DNA of 64,000 nt from a bacterium. Its GTDB lineage: Bacteria > Patescibacteriota > Minisyncoccia > Minisyncoccales > JANBVM01. The DNA lies in contig DAOUYT010000001.1 in assembly GCA_030665965.1 (NCBI GenBank), positions 1 through 64,000 on the forward strand. The letters are read 5' to 3'. The position numbers and the translations under genes were made by a program. Below the pieces are notes generated by a model, which worked only from the letters and a program-made list of their open reading frames with translations, did no database searches and was not told the origin of the DNA. Positions 24,226 through 32,401 of the stretch are shown piece by piece; positions within the stretch are counted from its first letter, which is position 1, and each line of letters starts with the position of its first letter.

Positions 24226-24280
24226 TTGAAAAAATTCTGTAAGTGGTGCAGGAAGCATACTTTACATAAAGAAACAAAGA
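24226..24280 (+). repeat. Direct repeat copy 2 (displaced rpmG 3' end)
   Basis: Matches 23628-23682 at an offset of 598 bp with one mismatch. Read in the rpmG frame it encodes FCKWCRKHTLHKETKR and TAA, still an intact L33 C-terminus. It has no start codon of its own. Confidence 0.9.
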
Positions 24281-24371
24281 GGTAAGATAAGAATATATGG
24301 GGGGGGTGTCGGTTAATAGACGAACTGCTTCAGATTTTTTTGGTCTAATTTAACTAAAATTCCTAACAGTT

Positions 24372-24445
24372 GGGGGTGTAGTGAAGTGGTATCATTGGAA
24401 TCTCCAAAATTCCAGTCGGGGGTTCGATTCCCTCCGCCCCTGCCA
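24372..24445 (+). tRNA. tRNA-Trp (CCA)
   Basis: Acceptor GGGGGTG/CGCCCCT with terminal G-T pairs, anticodon stem GGAAT/ATTCC with loop CTCCAAA (anticodon CCA), T-arm loop TTCGATT, discriminator G and an encoded CCA at 24443-24445. It is the only complete tRNA here with encoded CCA. Confidence 0.95.
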
Positions 24446-24451
24446 AAGATT

Positions 24452-24778
24452 ATGAAAAAAATAAAGATAAATAAATCAAAGCTTCTTTTAGGAATTCCTT
24501 TGGCCTTAATATCTTTAAAAATTTATTTAGGAGTTTTGTTTGGTTATTTTTTCGCAAGGTTTCTATCAGCAAGGATTAATTCCATTATTCTTAGTATCGG
24601 CAGCCATCAACTCCACTTTCATCACTGGATGATGGGTTTTATTGCCTTGATTTTCATTCTTTGGTACAGTTTTTCTCCATTGATAGATCATCTTGTCTTT
24701 GGATTCTTAGGAGGTTTAATCTTTGAAGGAATCTCTTCTTATCCGGATTGGTATAAAGTTATAATCAGAAAAGAATAA
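24452..24778 (+). CDS. Small membrane protein with His-rich motif
   Basis: 108 residues from ATG 24452; an earlier in-frame ATG (24386) lies inside tRNA-Trp and is rejected. About three hydrophobic helices, with SHQLHFHHWMMGFI between the first two. Four His in seven residues suggests a metal site or a buried polar patch. It starts 6 bp after tRNA-Trp and ends before a strong terminator. No function assigned. Confidence 0.65.
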   Translation: MKKIKINKSKLLLGIPLALISLKIYLGVLFGYFFARFLSARINSIILSIGSHQLHFHHWMMGFIALIFILWYSFSPLIDHLVFGFLGGLIFEGISSYPDWYKVIIRKE

Positions 24779-24793
24779 AGACTCCTCAATATC

Positions 24794-24822
24794 AAACGTG
24801 TATGTAAAATACACGTTTTTTT
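24794..24822 (+). terminator. Terminator before the efflux operon
   Basis: Perfect 9-bp stem AAACGTGTA (24794-24802) and TACACGTTT (24810-24818) with a 7-nt loop, then a run of T. Confidence 0.85.
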
Positions 24823-24832
24823 ATTTTAATAA

Positions 24833-24852
24833 ATATGATATTATTATCATAT
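24833..24852. promoter_or_regulatory. Perfect dyad abutting the efflux operon start
   Basis: ATATGATA (24833-24840), TTAT, TATCATAT (24845-24852): an exact inverted repeat ending one base before the ATG at 24853. Its position over the presumed -10 (TATTAT) and transcription start suits a repressor operator. Confidence 0.5.
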
Positions 24853-26454
24853 ATGAAAAAGGTTATAGTAATTGTAGTTATTGTTTCTATTGTTTCTATT
24901 TTTGTCTATCAGAATTATTTCAAAAAAACAGAATTAGATTTTACTTTAGTAAAGGTGGTAAAGGGAGAGGTGGTACAGGAAATATCTGAAACAGGTCAGG
25001 TTAAAAAAGGAGAAGAAGTAAATCTCGGCTTTAAATTGGCAGGTATAATTGAAAACATTTATGTTGAGGTTGCCGAAGAGGTTAAACAAGGAGAGATATT
25101 GGCAAAATTAGAAAACAGTCAATTAAGGATTAAATTAGAAGAAGCTGAAGCCAACCTGGATTTAGCCCAAGCTCAATTTAATAAATTGTTAGCTGGAGCA
25201 ACCCAGGAGGAAATTCAAATTACCCAGACTGCTGTGGATAATGCAAGGATTTCTTTTGAATCTGCAAAACAAAACCTCCAAGACATTAAAGCCCAGGGAG
25301 AAGAAAATCTAAAAGCGGCTTATGACGATGCTTTAAATGCTCTGGATGATTCTCATTTAAAAATCACCAATGCTCTTAACAATGTAGATTTGATACAGAC
25401 AACATATTTCACAAGTAATGACCAGGAAAAGATCATTGTCAGAGAAAATAAAGACAAGATAGAAAATGCTTTAAATAAGGTAAAGTCTTATTTAGATACT
25501 GCCAAGAACACTCAGGGATATGAGGATATTGACCTTGCTATTTCTGAAATGAAAGAAGCCTTGGATAGTGTTTTTAATGCCTTAAAGATTATCAGAGATA
25601 CCTGTGAAAAAACAGGTTATAAAAACCTGGTTTCTTCGACCGACAAGACATCTTTAGATAATCACCAGGGATACATTAATACTGCCTTAACAAACATTAC
25701 CAATTTCCAGCAAACCATTTCTTCAACCAAATTAACAAACAGCAGCAATATCAACACCTATCAGGCCAGCATTGATTCAGCCCAGGGCAAGCTAACAGCA
25801 GCAGAGAATGAATTAGCTAAGATTACAGCTGATCCCAGAAAGGAAGATGTTGATTTATACCAGGCTCAGGTAAGACAGGCCAGGGCCCAGGTTCAGCTTT
25901 TGGGAAAGCAGATTGAAGACACCATACTCAAGAGTCCTGTTGAAGGCCAGGTGGTTAAGATAAATAAGAGAGTAGGGGAACTGGTTCAAACAGCCATTCA
26001 GGATGCAGTCATTAATCTTCTTCCTGCCAGTCCTTTTAAAATAGAGGTAGATATTTATGAAGAAGACATTGTTGACGTTAAAGTTGATAATCCAGTAGAG
26101 ATTACTTTAGCTGCTTTTTCAGATGATATTTTAAAAGGCAGAGTAATTTCAATTGACCCGGCAGAAAAATTGATTGGAGGAATAGTTTATTATGAAGTAA
26201 CTATTGACTTTGAGGAAACCAGGGGTGGGATTAAACCGGGCATGACAGCTGATATTATTATTGAAAGTGATAAAAAGGAAAATGTGTTAGTTATTCCAAA
26301 AAGAGCAGTAAAGAAAATGGATGGCAAAAAAATAGTTCAGGTTTTTAAGGACGGCGAGGTTAAAGAACGAGAAATAGAAATTGGCTTGGAAGGAAATGAA
26401 TACATTGAAGTTATTTCCGGGTTGCAAGAAGGAGAAGAAGTTGTTATTGATTAG
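24853..26454 (+). CDS. HlyD/MacA-type membrane fusion protein
   Basis: 533 residues from ATG 24853 (the ATG at 24835 lies within the dyad). An N-terminal membrane helix, a split biotinyl-lipoyl-like domain (VVQEISETGQVKKGEEVNLGF and SPVEGQVVKINKRVGE), an unusually long helical hairpin of about 270 residues between them, and C-terminal beta-barrel domains (DIYEEDIVDV, GMTADIIIE). It would link the MacB-like ABC transporter encoded next to the cell exterior. The lineage is thought to lack a normal outer membrane, so it may act without TolC. Confidence 0.85.
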   Translation: MKKVIVIVVIVSIVSIFVYQNYFKKTELDFTLVKVVKGEVVQEISETGQVKKGEEVNLGFKLAGIIENIYVEVAEEVKQGEILAKLENSQLRIKLEEAEANLDLAQAQFNKLLAGATQEEIQITQTAVDNARISFESAKQNLQDIKAQGEENLKAAYDDALNALDDSHLKITNALNNVDLIQTTYFTSNDQEKIIVRENKDKIENALNKVKSYLDTAKNTQGYEDIDLAISEMKEALDSVFNALKIIRDTCEKTGYKNLVSSTDKTSLDNHQGYINTALTNITNFQQTISSTKLTNSSNINTYQASIDSAQGKLTAAENELAKITADPRKEDVDLYQAQVRQARAQVQLLGKQIEDTILKSPVEGQVVKINKRVGELVQTAIQDAVINLLPASPFKIEVDIYEEDIVDVKVDNPVEITLAAFSDDILKGRVISIDPAEKLIGGIVYYEVTIDFEETRGGIKPGMTADIIIESDKKENVLVIPKRAVKKMDGKKIVQVFKDGEVKEREIEIGLEGNEYIEVISGLQEGEEVVID

Positions 26455-26493
26455 AAAATATAAGAACCTGCCTCGCTAATATTCGGCAGAACC

Positions 26494-26521
26494 TTGATTC
26501 GTTAAGGTATAAATATATAAT
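26494..26521 (+). promoter_or_regulatory. Promoter of the MacB-like ABC genes
   Basis: TTGATT (26494-26499), a 16-nt spacer and TATAAT (26516-26521), 8 nt before the ATG at 26530. A small dyad ACCTT/AAGGT (26491-26508) covers the -35 box. Confidence 0.65.
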
Positions 26522-26529
26522 CTTGAATT

Positions 26530-27246
26530 ATGGCAAAGCCATTGATAAGATTAGAGAATGTCTGGAAAATTTACCAGTTGGGAAAAGTAGAACTTACGGT
26601 TTTAAGAGGAGTGAGCCTGGAGATATATCCAGGCGCTTTTGTCACTATAATGGGGCCATCAGGTTCTGGGAAATCAACCCTTATATACATCATTGGTTGT
26701 TTAGATGTTCCTACTAAAGGAAAGGTTTTCTTGGAAAAACAGGATATTATGGAACTTTCTGAAGATGACCTTGCCCAGATTAGGTGCCAGAAAATTGGAT
26801 TTGTTTTTCAACAATTTAATTTACTTCACAGTCTTAATGCTCTTGAAAATGTAATGCTTCCAATGATTTTTCAAGGCGTTCCTGTAAATAAAAGAACAGA
26901 AAGAGCAAAGGAGATTCTTGTTTCTTTGGGCATGGGGAAAAGAATTTTCCACAGACCCTCTGAGCTTTCTGGGGGAGAACGGCAAAGAGTTGCAATTGCC
27001 AGAGCGCTGTCCAATGACCCTGAGATTATAGTTGCTGATGAACCTACTGGGAACTTAGATTCTACTACCGGCAAGATGATTATGAAGGTTTTAATCGACC
27101 TTCACAAAAAAGAAAAAAAGACCATTGTTGTTGTAACTCACGATCCTCATATTGCAGAATATACCGAGGAAGTAATTAATATTATGGATGGACAAATAGT
27201 TGCTAATCATAAAACAGCCGGAAAAGTTCTATGGGAAAAACATTAA
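26530..27246 (+). CDS. ABC transporter ATP-binding protein (MacB/LolD type)
   Basis: 238 residues. Walker A GPSGSGKST (~42), Q-loop FVFQQFNLL, signature LSGGERQRVAIARAL, Walker B IIVADEPTGNLDS, and the switch His in VVVTHDPH. The family powers mechanotransmission-type transport of lipoproteins, antibiotics or peptides. The end overlaps the permease start by 16 bp. Confidence 0.95.
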   Translation: MAKPLIRLENVWKIYQLGKVELTVLRGVSLEIYPGAFVTIMGPSGSGKSTLIYIIGCLDVPTKGKVFLEKQDIMELSEDDLAQIRCQKIGFVFQQFNLLHSLNALENVMLPMIFQGVPVNKRTERAKEILVSLGMGKRIFHRPSELSGGERQRVAIARALSNDPEIIVADEPTGNLDSTTGKMIMKVLIDLHKKEKKTIVVVTHDPHIAEYTEEVINIMDGQIVANHKTAGKVLWEKH

Positions 27247-28454
27247 AAGAGTATATCAAAATCGCTATAAGAAGTTTAAGAACAAGGCCGATGAGGAGTT
27301 GGTTGACCATGATAGGTATTGTTATTGGTGTTTTTCTGATTATGTCATTGCTTTCTTTGAGTGAAGGGTTAAAAGGAGCAGTTATGCAGCAACTAAGAAT
27401 GATGGGGAAAGATATAATTATGATTATGCCTGGAGAGATTACTGATATAGCAACTATGATGGTTGGAGGATTAGAATTAACCGATGATGATATTAAAGCG
27501 ATAAAGAAAGCCGAGGGGGTAGATGCTGTTATTCCTATGACCTATAAGGGAATAGCGATGAGGTATCAAGGAGAAAAAAGAACAGTTTTAGTAGCCGGAA
27601 TTCCCTTAGAAGAAGGCCTGGACATATTAAAATCTGATATGGGTTTTGAGTTAATTGAGGGACGTTGGCCGATTTCCGGCAAAAGAGAAATTTTCGTTGG
27701 TTATTTAGTACCCGAAGAAATTTTTTCCGGAATGAAAGTAGGAACACAGATTACTCTCAAAGGAAAGCAGTTTGAAGTTGTCGGGGTATTAAAATCTGTA
27801 GGGAGCAAGCAAGACGACTCTCAGGTTTATTTGGATTTAGATATCTATCGGGAAATTACCGGAGAGAGAACAGGGGCTAAAATGGCTATGGCTAAAGTTA
27901 AACCCGGTTATTCAACAGATGAAGTAGTTGAAAATATAAAAGAAAATCTTGAAGAAAGCAGAAAGAGGAAACAGGGAGAAGACTTACCATCTTATACGGT
28001 TATTAGCAGTGAAAAAATGACTGATATAGTGGGAAACATAATGGGTTTGATACAAATAGCAATCTTTGGTTTTGCTTCAATAGCTATTGTTGTTGGAGGA
28101 ATAGGAATAATGAATACTATGTATACTTCAGTTCACGAAAGAATTCGGGAAATCGGAATTATGAAAGCTGTGGGAGCAAGAAATAAGACTATCATCATCA
28201 TCTTTTTAATTGAATCCGGTATGTTTGGTTTGGTTGGCGGATTGGGAGGGATAGTTTTAGGATTAGGATTAGCTAAAATAGTGGAAATTTATTGCCAAGC
28301 CCAAAACCTCTTTTTATTAAAGGCTTCAATTACTCCCCAGCTTGTTCTTTTTGGCTTGGGTTTTTCTTTCTTAATTGGTTGTATAGCAGGCTATTTACCT
28401 GCCCGTTCTGCCTCAAAACTCAACCCAGTTGATGCTTTAAGAGGATATGAATAA
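27231..28454 (+). CDS. ABC transporter permease (MacB/FtsX-like)
   Basis: 407 residues: first helix near residues 20-40 (RSWLTMIGIVIGVFLIMSLL), a ~220-residue periplasmic-type MacB domain, then three helices with the FtsX-like GIMNTMYTSVHERIREIGIMKAVGA motif. It forms the homodimeric channel for the ATPase upstream. With the HlyD-like protein this is a complete MacAB-type exporter; the substrate is unknown. Confidence 0.93.
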   Translation: MGKTLKEYIKIAIRSLRTRPMRSWLTMIGIVIGVFLIMSLLSLSEGLKGAVMQQLRMMGKDIIMIMPGEITDIATMMVGGLELTDDDIKAIKKAEGVDAVIPMTYKGIAMRYQGEKRTVLVAGIPLEEGLDILKSDMGFELIEGRWPISGKREIFVGYLVPEEIFSGMKVGTQITLKGKQFEVVGVLKSVGSKQDDSQVYLDLDIYREITGERTGAKMAMAKVKPGYSTDEVVENIKENLEESRKRKQGEDLPSYTVISSEKMTDIVGNIMGLIQIAIFGFASIAIVVGGIGIMNTMYTSVHERIREIGIMKAVGARNKTIIIIFLIESGMFGLVGGLGGIVLGLGLAKIVEIYCQAQNLFLLKASITPQLVLFGLGFSFLIGCIAGYLPARSASKLNPVDALRGYE

Positions 28455-28465
28455 ATTCTTTAAAT

Positions 28466-28765
28466 ATGTATCTTGAGATTTTAATTGCTGGTTTTGGCGG
28501 AGGTATGATCAGGGGATTGGTTGGATTTATTAAACACCAATTCTCGTATAAAAAAGTGGGTTTTAATTTACCTTATTTTTTAGGAATGATTCTTCTTTCA
28601 GGAATGGTGGGATTGTTATCAGCTGTAACAATAAAGAGCATTGGTTTTGCCCTAGAGGGTATGTTTAGTCCTGCTGTAGCTTTTATTGTGGGTTATGCCG
28701 GAGGTGATTTTATTGAAAACATCTATAAAATCATTATTAAAAAGTCTTCCCTTTATCCCAAATAA
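28466..28765 (+). CDS. Small Gly-rich membrane protein
   Basis: 99 residues with three predicted hydrophobic stretches and Gly-rich helices (ILIAGFGGGMIRGLVGFIKH, AFIVGYAGGDFIENIYKI). It is 11 bp after the ABC permease and probably in the same transcript. I do not recognise a characterised family. Its stop codon lies inside a 17-bp tandem duplication. Confidence 0.65.
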   Translation: MYLEILIAGFGGGMIRGLVGFIKHQFSYKKVGFNLPYFLGMILLSGMVGLLSAVTIKSIGFALEGMFSPAVAFIVGYAGGDFIENIYKIIIKKSSLYPK

Positions 28766-28785
28766 AATTTTATCCCAAATAAAAT
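28752..28785 (+). repeat. 17-bp perfect tandem repeat
   Basis: TTTATCCCAAATAAAAT occurs twice head-to-tail (28752-28768, 28769-28785). The first copy contains the stop codon of the preceding gene. Probably a replication-slippage duplication. Confidence 0.85.
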
Positions 28786-28842
28786 ACTAATTCTCCTTTT
28801 GATTAATAATAAAGGATTTTTGTAAATCTACCCTAATTTAAA

Positions 28843-29481
28843 ATGAGTCTAATTGATAATTTAATTAAAGACGGATGGTTAAAAACCCCGAGAATCATCA
28901 GGGCTTTTAAAGAAATCAAAAGAATTGATTTTTTGCCTGAAGATTCAAAAAATCTGGCTGAATTAAATGAAGCCTTACCAATAGGATATGGACAGACAAT
29001 ATCTCAACCATTGGTTGTAGCTTTTATGATAGAACACCTCCAACCTGAACAAGGCCATAAGATTTTAGATATTGGTTCAGGTTCAGGCTGGACAACAGCC
29101 TTGTTGTCTTACATTGTAGGACCCAAAGGAAAGGTAATAGCCATTGAAGTTGTTCCAGAATTAAAGGAGTTTGGAGAGAAAAACGTATCAAAATACAACT
29201 TTATACAAAAAGGAATAGCAGAATTCATATGCGCAGACGGCTCAAAAGGATATGAAATAAAAGCCCCTTTTGACAACATCTTAGCCTCAGCTTCAGCCCA
29301 GGAGATTCCTCAACCCTGGAAAGAACAGTTAAGGATTAGTGGCAGTATTGTAACCCCTATTAAGTCCTCCATCTGGGTTTTCACCAAAAAATCAGAAAAA
29401 GAGTTTGAGGAACGGGAATATCCTGGTTTTGCTTTTGTACCCCTTATAACAAAGAATGGAAAACATGAAACAGAGGAATAA
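28843..29481 (+). CDS. pcm: Protein-L-isoaspartate O-methyltransferase-like
   Basis: 212 residues. PRIIRAFKEIKRIDFLPE, ALPIGYGQTISQPLVVAFM and the SAM-binding ILDIGSGSGWTTALL are PCMT signatures. The family methylates isoaspartyl residues in damaged proteins. The last 26 bp overlap mltG. Confidence 0.9.
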   Translation: MSLIDNLIKDGWLKTPRIIRAFKEIKRIDFLPEDSKNLAELNEALPIGYGQTISQPLVVAFMIEHLQPEQGHKILDIGSGSGWTTALLSYIVGPKGKVIAIEVVPELKEFGEKNVSKYNFIQKGIAEFICADGSKGYEIKAPFDNILASASAQEIPQPWKEQLRISGSIVTPIKSSIWVFTKKSEKEFEEREYPGFAFVPLITKNGKHETEE

Positions 29482-30505
29482 ATTAATAATCTTTGTTTTT
29501 TGTTTTCTTGTTTTTTTTATATTTATCTGGCAACAGATTTATCTGCCTTTAAATTCTTCTGATACTGAAGACAGGTTATTTTTAATTGAAAGAGGTCAGA
29601 ACCTTTTTCAAATTTCTGGAAATCTGGAAAAACAAGTGATAAAGGACAGGTTTTCGTTTAATCTTTATGTGTTTTTAAAAGGCGGTGCAGGAAGGCTTCA
29701 GGCAGGGGAATATGCTTTTAATCCTTCAATGAGCATTGCAAGGATTGCTGATAAAATAATTTCTGGTGATGTTGCAAAAGAAACCATATTGATTCCCGAA
29801 GGATGGAATTTAAAAGACATTGCCTGGTATCTGGAAAACAAAGGAATGTTTCAGGCAGAAGAACTGTTTGAATTAGTGGGTTTTCCCCTGATTGATTACT
29901 CCCACAATAGTGATTTGTCAGAACTCAAGGATTTTAGTTCAGATCATGATTTTTTAACTGATAAACCCAAGAATATAGGATTGGAAGGTTATCTTTTCCC
30001 TGACACCTATGAAATAAAAAGGAATAGCAGTTTGGAAGAGATTGTCAGGAAAATACTGGATAATTTTGGCAAGAAATTAAGTGGAGAATTAAGGGAAGAA
30101 ATAAAAAGACAGGAAAAAACAATCTTTGAAATAATAACAATAGCTTCTTTAATAGAAAAAGAAGTTAAAACACCTGAAGAGAAAAAAATAGTTTCTGGAA
30201 TCTTATGGAAAAGATTGAAAAACAAAATACCTTTGCAGGTTGACGCTACCATAAACTATATTACTGGTAAAAAAACAACAAAGGTTTTAATACAAGAAAC
30301 CAAGATTGATTCTCCTTATAACACCTATAAATATGGAGGATTACCTTTGGGTCCCATCTGCAACCCTGGAATTGAAAGCATTATATCAGCCCTCTATCCT
30401 GAAAGCAGTGAATATTCTTATTATCTGTCTACGTCTGAAGGAGAAACCCTTTTTAGTAAAACCCTGGAAGAACATAATTTAAAAAAAGCTCAGTATCTTA
30501 AATAA
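29456..30505 (+). CDS. mltG: Endolytic murein transglycosylase MltG
   Basis: 349 residues: an N-terminal membrane anchor (~10-27), a LysM-like segment with ILIPEGWNLKDIAWYLE, then the YceG domain with LEGYLFPDTYEI, the catalytic Glu in ASLIEKEVKTPEEK, QVDATINYI and SPYNTYKYGGLPLGPI. It cleaves nascent glycan strands outside the membrane and ends peptidoglycan polymerisation. It implies a peptidoglycan wall, in agreement with ftsI and the MurF-like gene. Confidence 0.95.
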   Translation: MENMKQRNKLIIFVFCFLVFFIFIWQQIYLPLNSSDTEDRLFLIERGQNLFQISGNLEKQVIKDRFSFNLYVFLKGGAGRLQAGEYAFNPSMSIARIADKIISGDVAKETILIPEGWNLKDIAWYLENKGMFQAEELFELVGFPLIDYSHNSDLSELKDFSSDHDFLTDKPKNIGLEGYLFPDTYEIKRNSSLEEIVRKILDNFGKKLSGELREEIKRQEKTIFEIITIASLIEKEVKTPEEKKIVSGILWKRLKNKIPLQVDATINYITGKKTTKVLIQETKIDSPYNTYKYGGLPLGPICNPGIESIISALYPESSEYSYYLSTSEGETLFSKTLEEHNLKKAQYLK

Positions 30506-30509
30506 AATC

Positions 30510-31142
30510 ATGAATAGAGTTTTGGTATTATTTATCATTGCTGCTATAATAATAACAGGATTTTTAGCTTATAATCACTTAATCAAAAAACAAGTTTATA
30601 TGCCACAGGATAATAAAAAAGCTGTAATAATTATATCTTTTCGTAATTTTAGAGACGCAGAATATTTCATTCCTAAAGAAATTTTAGAAGAAGCAGGTGT
30701 TGAGATAAAGACTGCTTCAAATAAAACAGGATTAGCTATTGGGACTGATGGAGGAGAGGTAAACATAGATTTGCTGGTTTCTGACATAAATATAGGTGAA
30801 TTTGATGCAGTGGTATTTATTGGGGGTCCTGGCTGTCTTACCAGTTTGGATAATGAACAATCATATAACATAGCAAGAGAGGCAGTTTCTCAAAACAAAC
30901 TTCTTGCCTCAATTTGTATTTCCCCTGTTATCTTAGCTAAAGCTGGTGTGTTGGAAGGAAAGAAAGCTACTGTGTGGAGTTCTCCTATGGATAAAAGTCC
31001 GGTTAAGGCCCTGGAAGAAAAAGGTGTCCTTTACCAAGCAGAGCCTGTAATTGTTGATGGAAAGATTATTACTGCTAATGGTCCTGCTGCCGCCAAGGGT
31101 TTTGGCCAGGCTATAGTTGAAGAGTTGACAAAAAGTTATTAA
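30510..31142 (+). CDS. Membrane-anchored DJ-1/PfpI family protein
   Basis: 210 residues. An N-terminal membrane helix (~3-22) precedes a DJ-1/PfpI domain: ILEEAGVEI (conserved Glu60), VVFIGGPGCL, and the nucleophile elbow SICISPVILAKAGVL with Cys136. Members are glyoxalases, chaperones or proteases; the exact activity cannot be assigned. It lies 4 bp after mltG. Confidence 0.85.
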   Translation: MNRVLVLFIIAAIIITGFLAYNHLIKKQVYMPQDNKKAVIIISFRNFRDAEYFIPKEILEEAGVEIKTASNKTGLAIGTDGGEVNIDLLVSDINIGEFDAVVFIGGPGCLTSLDNEQSYNIAREAVSQNKLLASICISPVILAKAGVLEGKKATVWSSPMDKSPVKALEEKGVLYQAEPVIVDGKIITANGPAAAKGFGQAIVEELTKSY

Positions 31143-31341
31143 AAATATATATTGAAATATCCACAGACAGCAGGTTTATCCTCTTAGATAGGAGAGGATA
31201 TCTGATGAGTAAAGTAAATCCTGCCGAGGATACCAGAATGACAGGAAAGATAGTGCCAGATATTTCTGATAGAGTAGGTAATAGGTAAGAGATAAAATTC
31301 TTAAGTCTGTGATATGCACAGATTTTTATTTTTTTAATATC
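31143..31341 (+). promoter_or_regulatory. Ribosomal L10 operon leader with attenuator
   Basis: A perfect hairpin TATCCTCT/AGAGGATA (31177-31184, 31193-31200) lies inside a weaker GCAGG/CCTGC pairing. At the downstream end AAGTCTGT (31303-31310) and ACAGATTT (31318-31325) form a terminator with a long T-run ending just before the rplJ ATG. The layout resembles L10-binding autoregulatory leaders ending in an attenuator. Confidence 0.6.
31205..31288 (+). CDS. Possible 27-codon ORF in the rplJ leader
   Basis: ATG 31205 follows GGAGAGGA and encodes MSKVNPAEDTRM and 15 more residues to TAA 31288. No amino-acid bias is seen. It may be chance within a structured leader; translation could nevertheless affect the downstream attenuator. 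Confidence 0.25.
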   Translation: MSKVNPAEDTRMTGKIVPDISDRVGNR

Positions 31342-31854
31342 ATGGCAAAATCTAAAGAACAAAAGAAAAGAATATTAGAGGAATTAAAAGAAAATATATC
31401 TAAACAAAAAACACTGGTTTTCATTGATTTTACGGGTTTGAAAATGGAAGATATGTTTGGTTTAAGAAAGAAATTAAAGAAAGCTGACGCTCAATTAAAG
31501 GTTGCTAAAAAAACCTTAATTCAGTTAGCTTTAAAACAAAGCGGTTTAAAAACAGATGTAAAAAAAATAAAGGGAGAATTTGGTTTGGTGTTTGGATATA
31601 AAGATGAGATATCTCCTGTAAAGGTGGTTCATGAGTTTTCCAGAGAAAATCCTTGTTTGAAGATTTTAGGAGGATTCTTTGAAAATGAATTCAAAGAAGC
31701 TGAAGACTTTATAGCTTTAGCTCAACTTCCTTCAAAACAAGAGCTTTTAGCAAGATTATCTGGGAGTTTGGCAGCTCCAGTAGTAAATCTTGTTAGGGCT
31801 TTACAATACAATTTAAAAGGTCTAGTTTATATATTATCAACAATTAAAGAGTAA
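31342..31854 (+). CDS. rplJ: 50S ribosomal protein L10 (uL10)
   Basis: 170 residues from ATG 31342 (MAKSKEQKKRILEELKE); an in-frame ATG at 31309 lies within the attenuator hairpin and is rejected. VFIDFTGLKMEDMFGLRKKL and VAKKTLIQLAL are L10 motifs, and the C-terminal helices anchor L7/L12 dimers. It is co-transcribed with rplL 10 bp downstream and separated from rplK by 30 kb. Confidence 0.95.
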   Translation: MAKSKEQKKRILEELKENISKQKTLVFIDFTGLKMEDMFGLRKKLKKADAQLKVAKKTLIQLALKQSGLKTDVKKIKGEFGLVFGYKDEISPVKVVHEFSRENPCLKILGGFFENEFKEAEDFIALAQLPSKQELLARLSGSLAAPVVNLVRALQYNLKGLVYILSTIKE

Positions 31855-31864
31855 TAATTAAAAT

Positions 31865-32326
31865 ATGGCTGAAGAAACAAAAAAAGAAGAAATAAAAAAG
31901 GAAATAAAGAAAGAAGAAAAAAAAGAAACTCCTGTTAAGGTTCCTGCAAAATTTAAAAAGCTCATAGAAGAGATTGAAAAAATGAGTGTTTTAGATTTAG
32001 CAGAACTGGTCAAAATTTTAGAAAAGAAATTCGGCGTTTCAGTTGCTCCTCAGGTAGTGGCTGCAGCTGCCCCTGCTGGAGCTAAAGCTGCCCCTGTGGA
32101 AGAAAAGAGTGTTGTCAATATTGTTCTTACTGCTGTAGGAGCCAAGAAGATTGAAGTTATTAAAGCTGTAAGAGACGCAACTCAAAAAGGATTGAAAGAT
32201 TCAAAAGATTTGGTTGATGCCGTGGCTTCAGGTCCCCAGACAGTTAAAGAGAATGTAAAGAAAGAAGAGGCTGAAGAGATTAAAAAGAAATTTGAGACAG
32301 CTGGTGCAAAAGTTGAGTTGAAATAA
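31865..32326 (+). CDS. rplL: 50S ribosomal protein L7/L12 (bL12), N-terminally extended
   Basis: 153 residues instead of ~122. About 30 Lys/Glu-rich residues precede the normal dimerisation domain ([20 protein letters not shown]). An Ala-rich hinge follows, then the C-terminal domain with [20 protein letters not shown] that recruits translation GTPases. A terminator follows 20 bp after the stop. Confidence 0.95.
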   Translation: MAEETKKEEIKKEIKKEEKKETPVKVPAKFKKLIEEIEKMSVLDLAELVKILEKKFGVSVAPQVVAAAAPAGAKAAPVEEKSVVNIVLTAVGAKKIEVIKAVRDATQKGLKDSKDLVDAVASGPQTVKENVKKEEAEEIKKKFETAGAKVELK

Positions 32327-32346
32327 ATCCTTATAAAACCTCCTAG

Positions 32347-32375
32347 AAAAGAACTCTTTTTGAAGGGTTCTTTTT
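32347..32375 (+). terminator. Terminator of the rplJ-rplL operon
   Basis: AAAAGAACTC (32347-32356) pairs with GGGTTCTTTT (32365-32374) with one T-G wobble, leading into a T-run. Confidence 0.8.
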
Positions 32376-32401
32376 CAGGTTAAATGTGTTAAACTAAAAG
32401 A

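Noticed and set aside
24386-24451. Longer start for the His-rich membrane protein
   Set aside because: The extension lies inside tRNA-Trp.
31203-31260. Hammerhead-ribozyme-like core (CTGATGAG followed later by GAAA)
   Set aside because: No short stem II closes between the two motifs and stems I and III do not form; the match is chance within the rplJ leader.
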